Shown: positions 63,830-64,000 of the stretch, piece by piece
Layout: the number at the start of each line of letters is the position of its first letter
How positions within the stretch are numbered: position 1 is the first letter of the stretch
NCBI RefSeq assembly: GCF_900108855.1
Contig: NZ_FNXY01000002.1
Coordinates: forward strand, 548,967-612,966
Length of the DNA: 64,000 nt
Source of the DNA: Dyadobacter koreensis
GTDB lineage: Bacteria; Bacteroidota; Bacteroidia; Cytophagales; Spirosomataceae
Direction of reading: 5' to 3'
Translations under genes and position numbers: made by a program
The notes under the pieces: model-generated
Database searches by the model: none
Told to the model about the DNA's origin: nothing
Seen by the model: the letters and a program-made list of their open reading frames with translations, nothing else

Positions 63830-63870
63830 GCGTTCAGGAGTGTTAGGTGAATTGATTTTTTTGAGGTTTT

Positions 63871-64000
63871 TTATTTAAATTGAATAGCAATCACTTCAAT
63901 ACCAAAACCCGGAATGTTGTAGGAAAAGGAATTGTCGGATGCGGTAATGGTCTGATCAGATTTCATATTCCGGATTTTCGAGATCTTTTTTCCGGAAGTC
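63871..64000 (-). CDS. C-terminal end of a gene running out of the window (probable glycosidase)
   Basis: An open frame enters from the right edge and ends at TAA (63871-63873). The 43 visible codons end SYNIPGFGIEVIAIQFK, which resembles the last beta strands of many secreted glycosidases (for example the closing beta-sandwich of arabinofuranosidase-like enzymes), but this is too short to assign a family. It lies 41 bases upstream of the symporter gene on the same strand, so it is probably the lead or an internal gene of the same sugar operon. Confidence 0.55.
   Translation of the reverse strand, partial: TSGKKISKIRNMKSDQTITASDNSFSYNIPGFGIEVIAIQFK

Noticed and set aside
1-64000. tRNA, rRNA, CRISPR arrays, insertion sequences or prophage
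   Set aside because: No T-loop/anticodon arrangement, no regularly spaced repeats, and no transposase, integrase or phage structural gene was recognised in any frame.

Overview
The window looks like chromosomal DNA of a Bacteroidota bacterium of the order Cytophagales, probably close to Dyadobacter or Spirosoma. The reasons are a SusC/SusD pair, a type IX secretion C-terminal domain at the left edge, a DUF5686 outer-membrane protein, Bacteroidota-type promoters (TAnnTTTG), few Shine-Dalgarno sequences, and moderate GC with AT-rich gaps. The genus is an inference. I see no rRNA, tRNA, CRISPR array, prophage or transposase.

Layout. 0-6.3 kb: end of a T9SS cargo protein, a GreA-like protein, YebC, a GNAT enzyme, a possible structured RNA, metF, a YbjQ-like protein, a nitroreductase and an orphan ABC ATPase. 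6.3-16.5 kb, mostly minus strand: DUF5686 protein, SanA-like protein, topoisomerase IV subunit A, NUDIX hydrolase, flavoprotein and a degenerate SGNH lipoprotein. 16.6-24.3 kb: GH9 glycosidase, exported TIM-barrel protein, glutaryl-CoA dehydrogenase-like enzyme, sterol desaturase, XRE/RamB-like regulator and a beta-barrel protein. 24.6-29.6 kb: leuS, a small secreted protein, a small XRE regulator and a GH25 lysozyme.

29.7-33.0 kb is the most accessory-looking part. It holds an HTH protein ending in a double-glycine leader motif, a broken glycosyltransferase, a CPBP membrane protease, two tandem paralogous mini-genes (47 and 41 aa) that were easy to miss, and a methyltransferase with a textbook promoter. 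This is the best candidate for an undescribed system: a small peptide or bacteriocin-like locus.

33.1-44.5 kb: agmatine deiminase and, 9 kb away, N-carbamoylputrescine amidase (together agmatine to putrescine), a stand-alone secreted Hint protein behind an AEC transporter, a Tat-exported aminotransferase, and a SusC/SusD/lipoprotein operon with a long structured leader. 44.4-47.8 kb: a GT9 glycosyltransferase and two LpxL-like acyltransferases (LPS assembly). 47.8-57.5 kb, all minus strand: assimilatory sulfate reduction and sulfur incorporation (TauE-type permease, metZ, cysH, cysD, cysN, sulfite reductase, siroheme methyltransferase), interrupted by a VapBC-like toxin-antitoxin pair and a repeat. 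57.7-64 kb: a sugar-utilisation group (FAD oxidoreductase, GH2, sodium/solute symporter, and the end of a further gene).

Four intergenic copies of one inverted-repeat family, sharing AGC-rich arms and mostly a TTGGTGAGA core, are scattered at about 1.3, 5.2, 48.6 and 56.3 kb.
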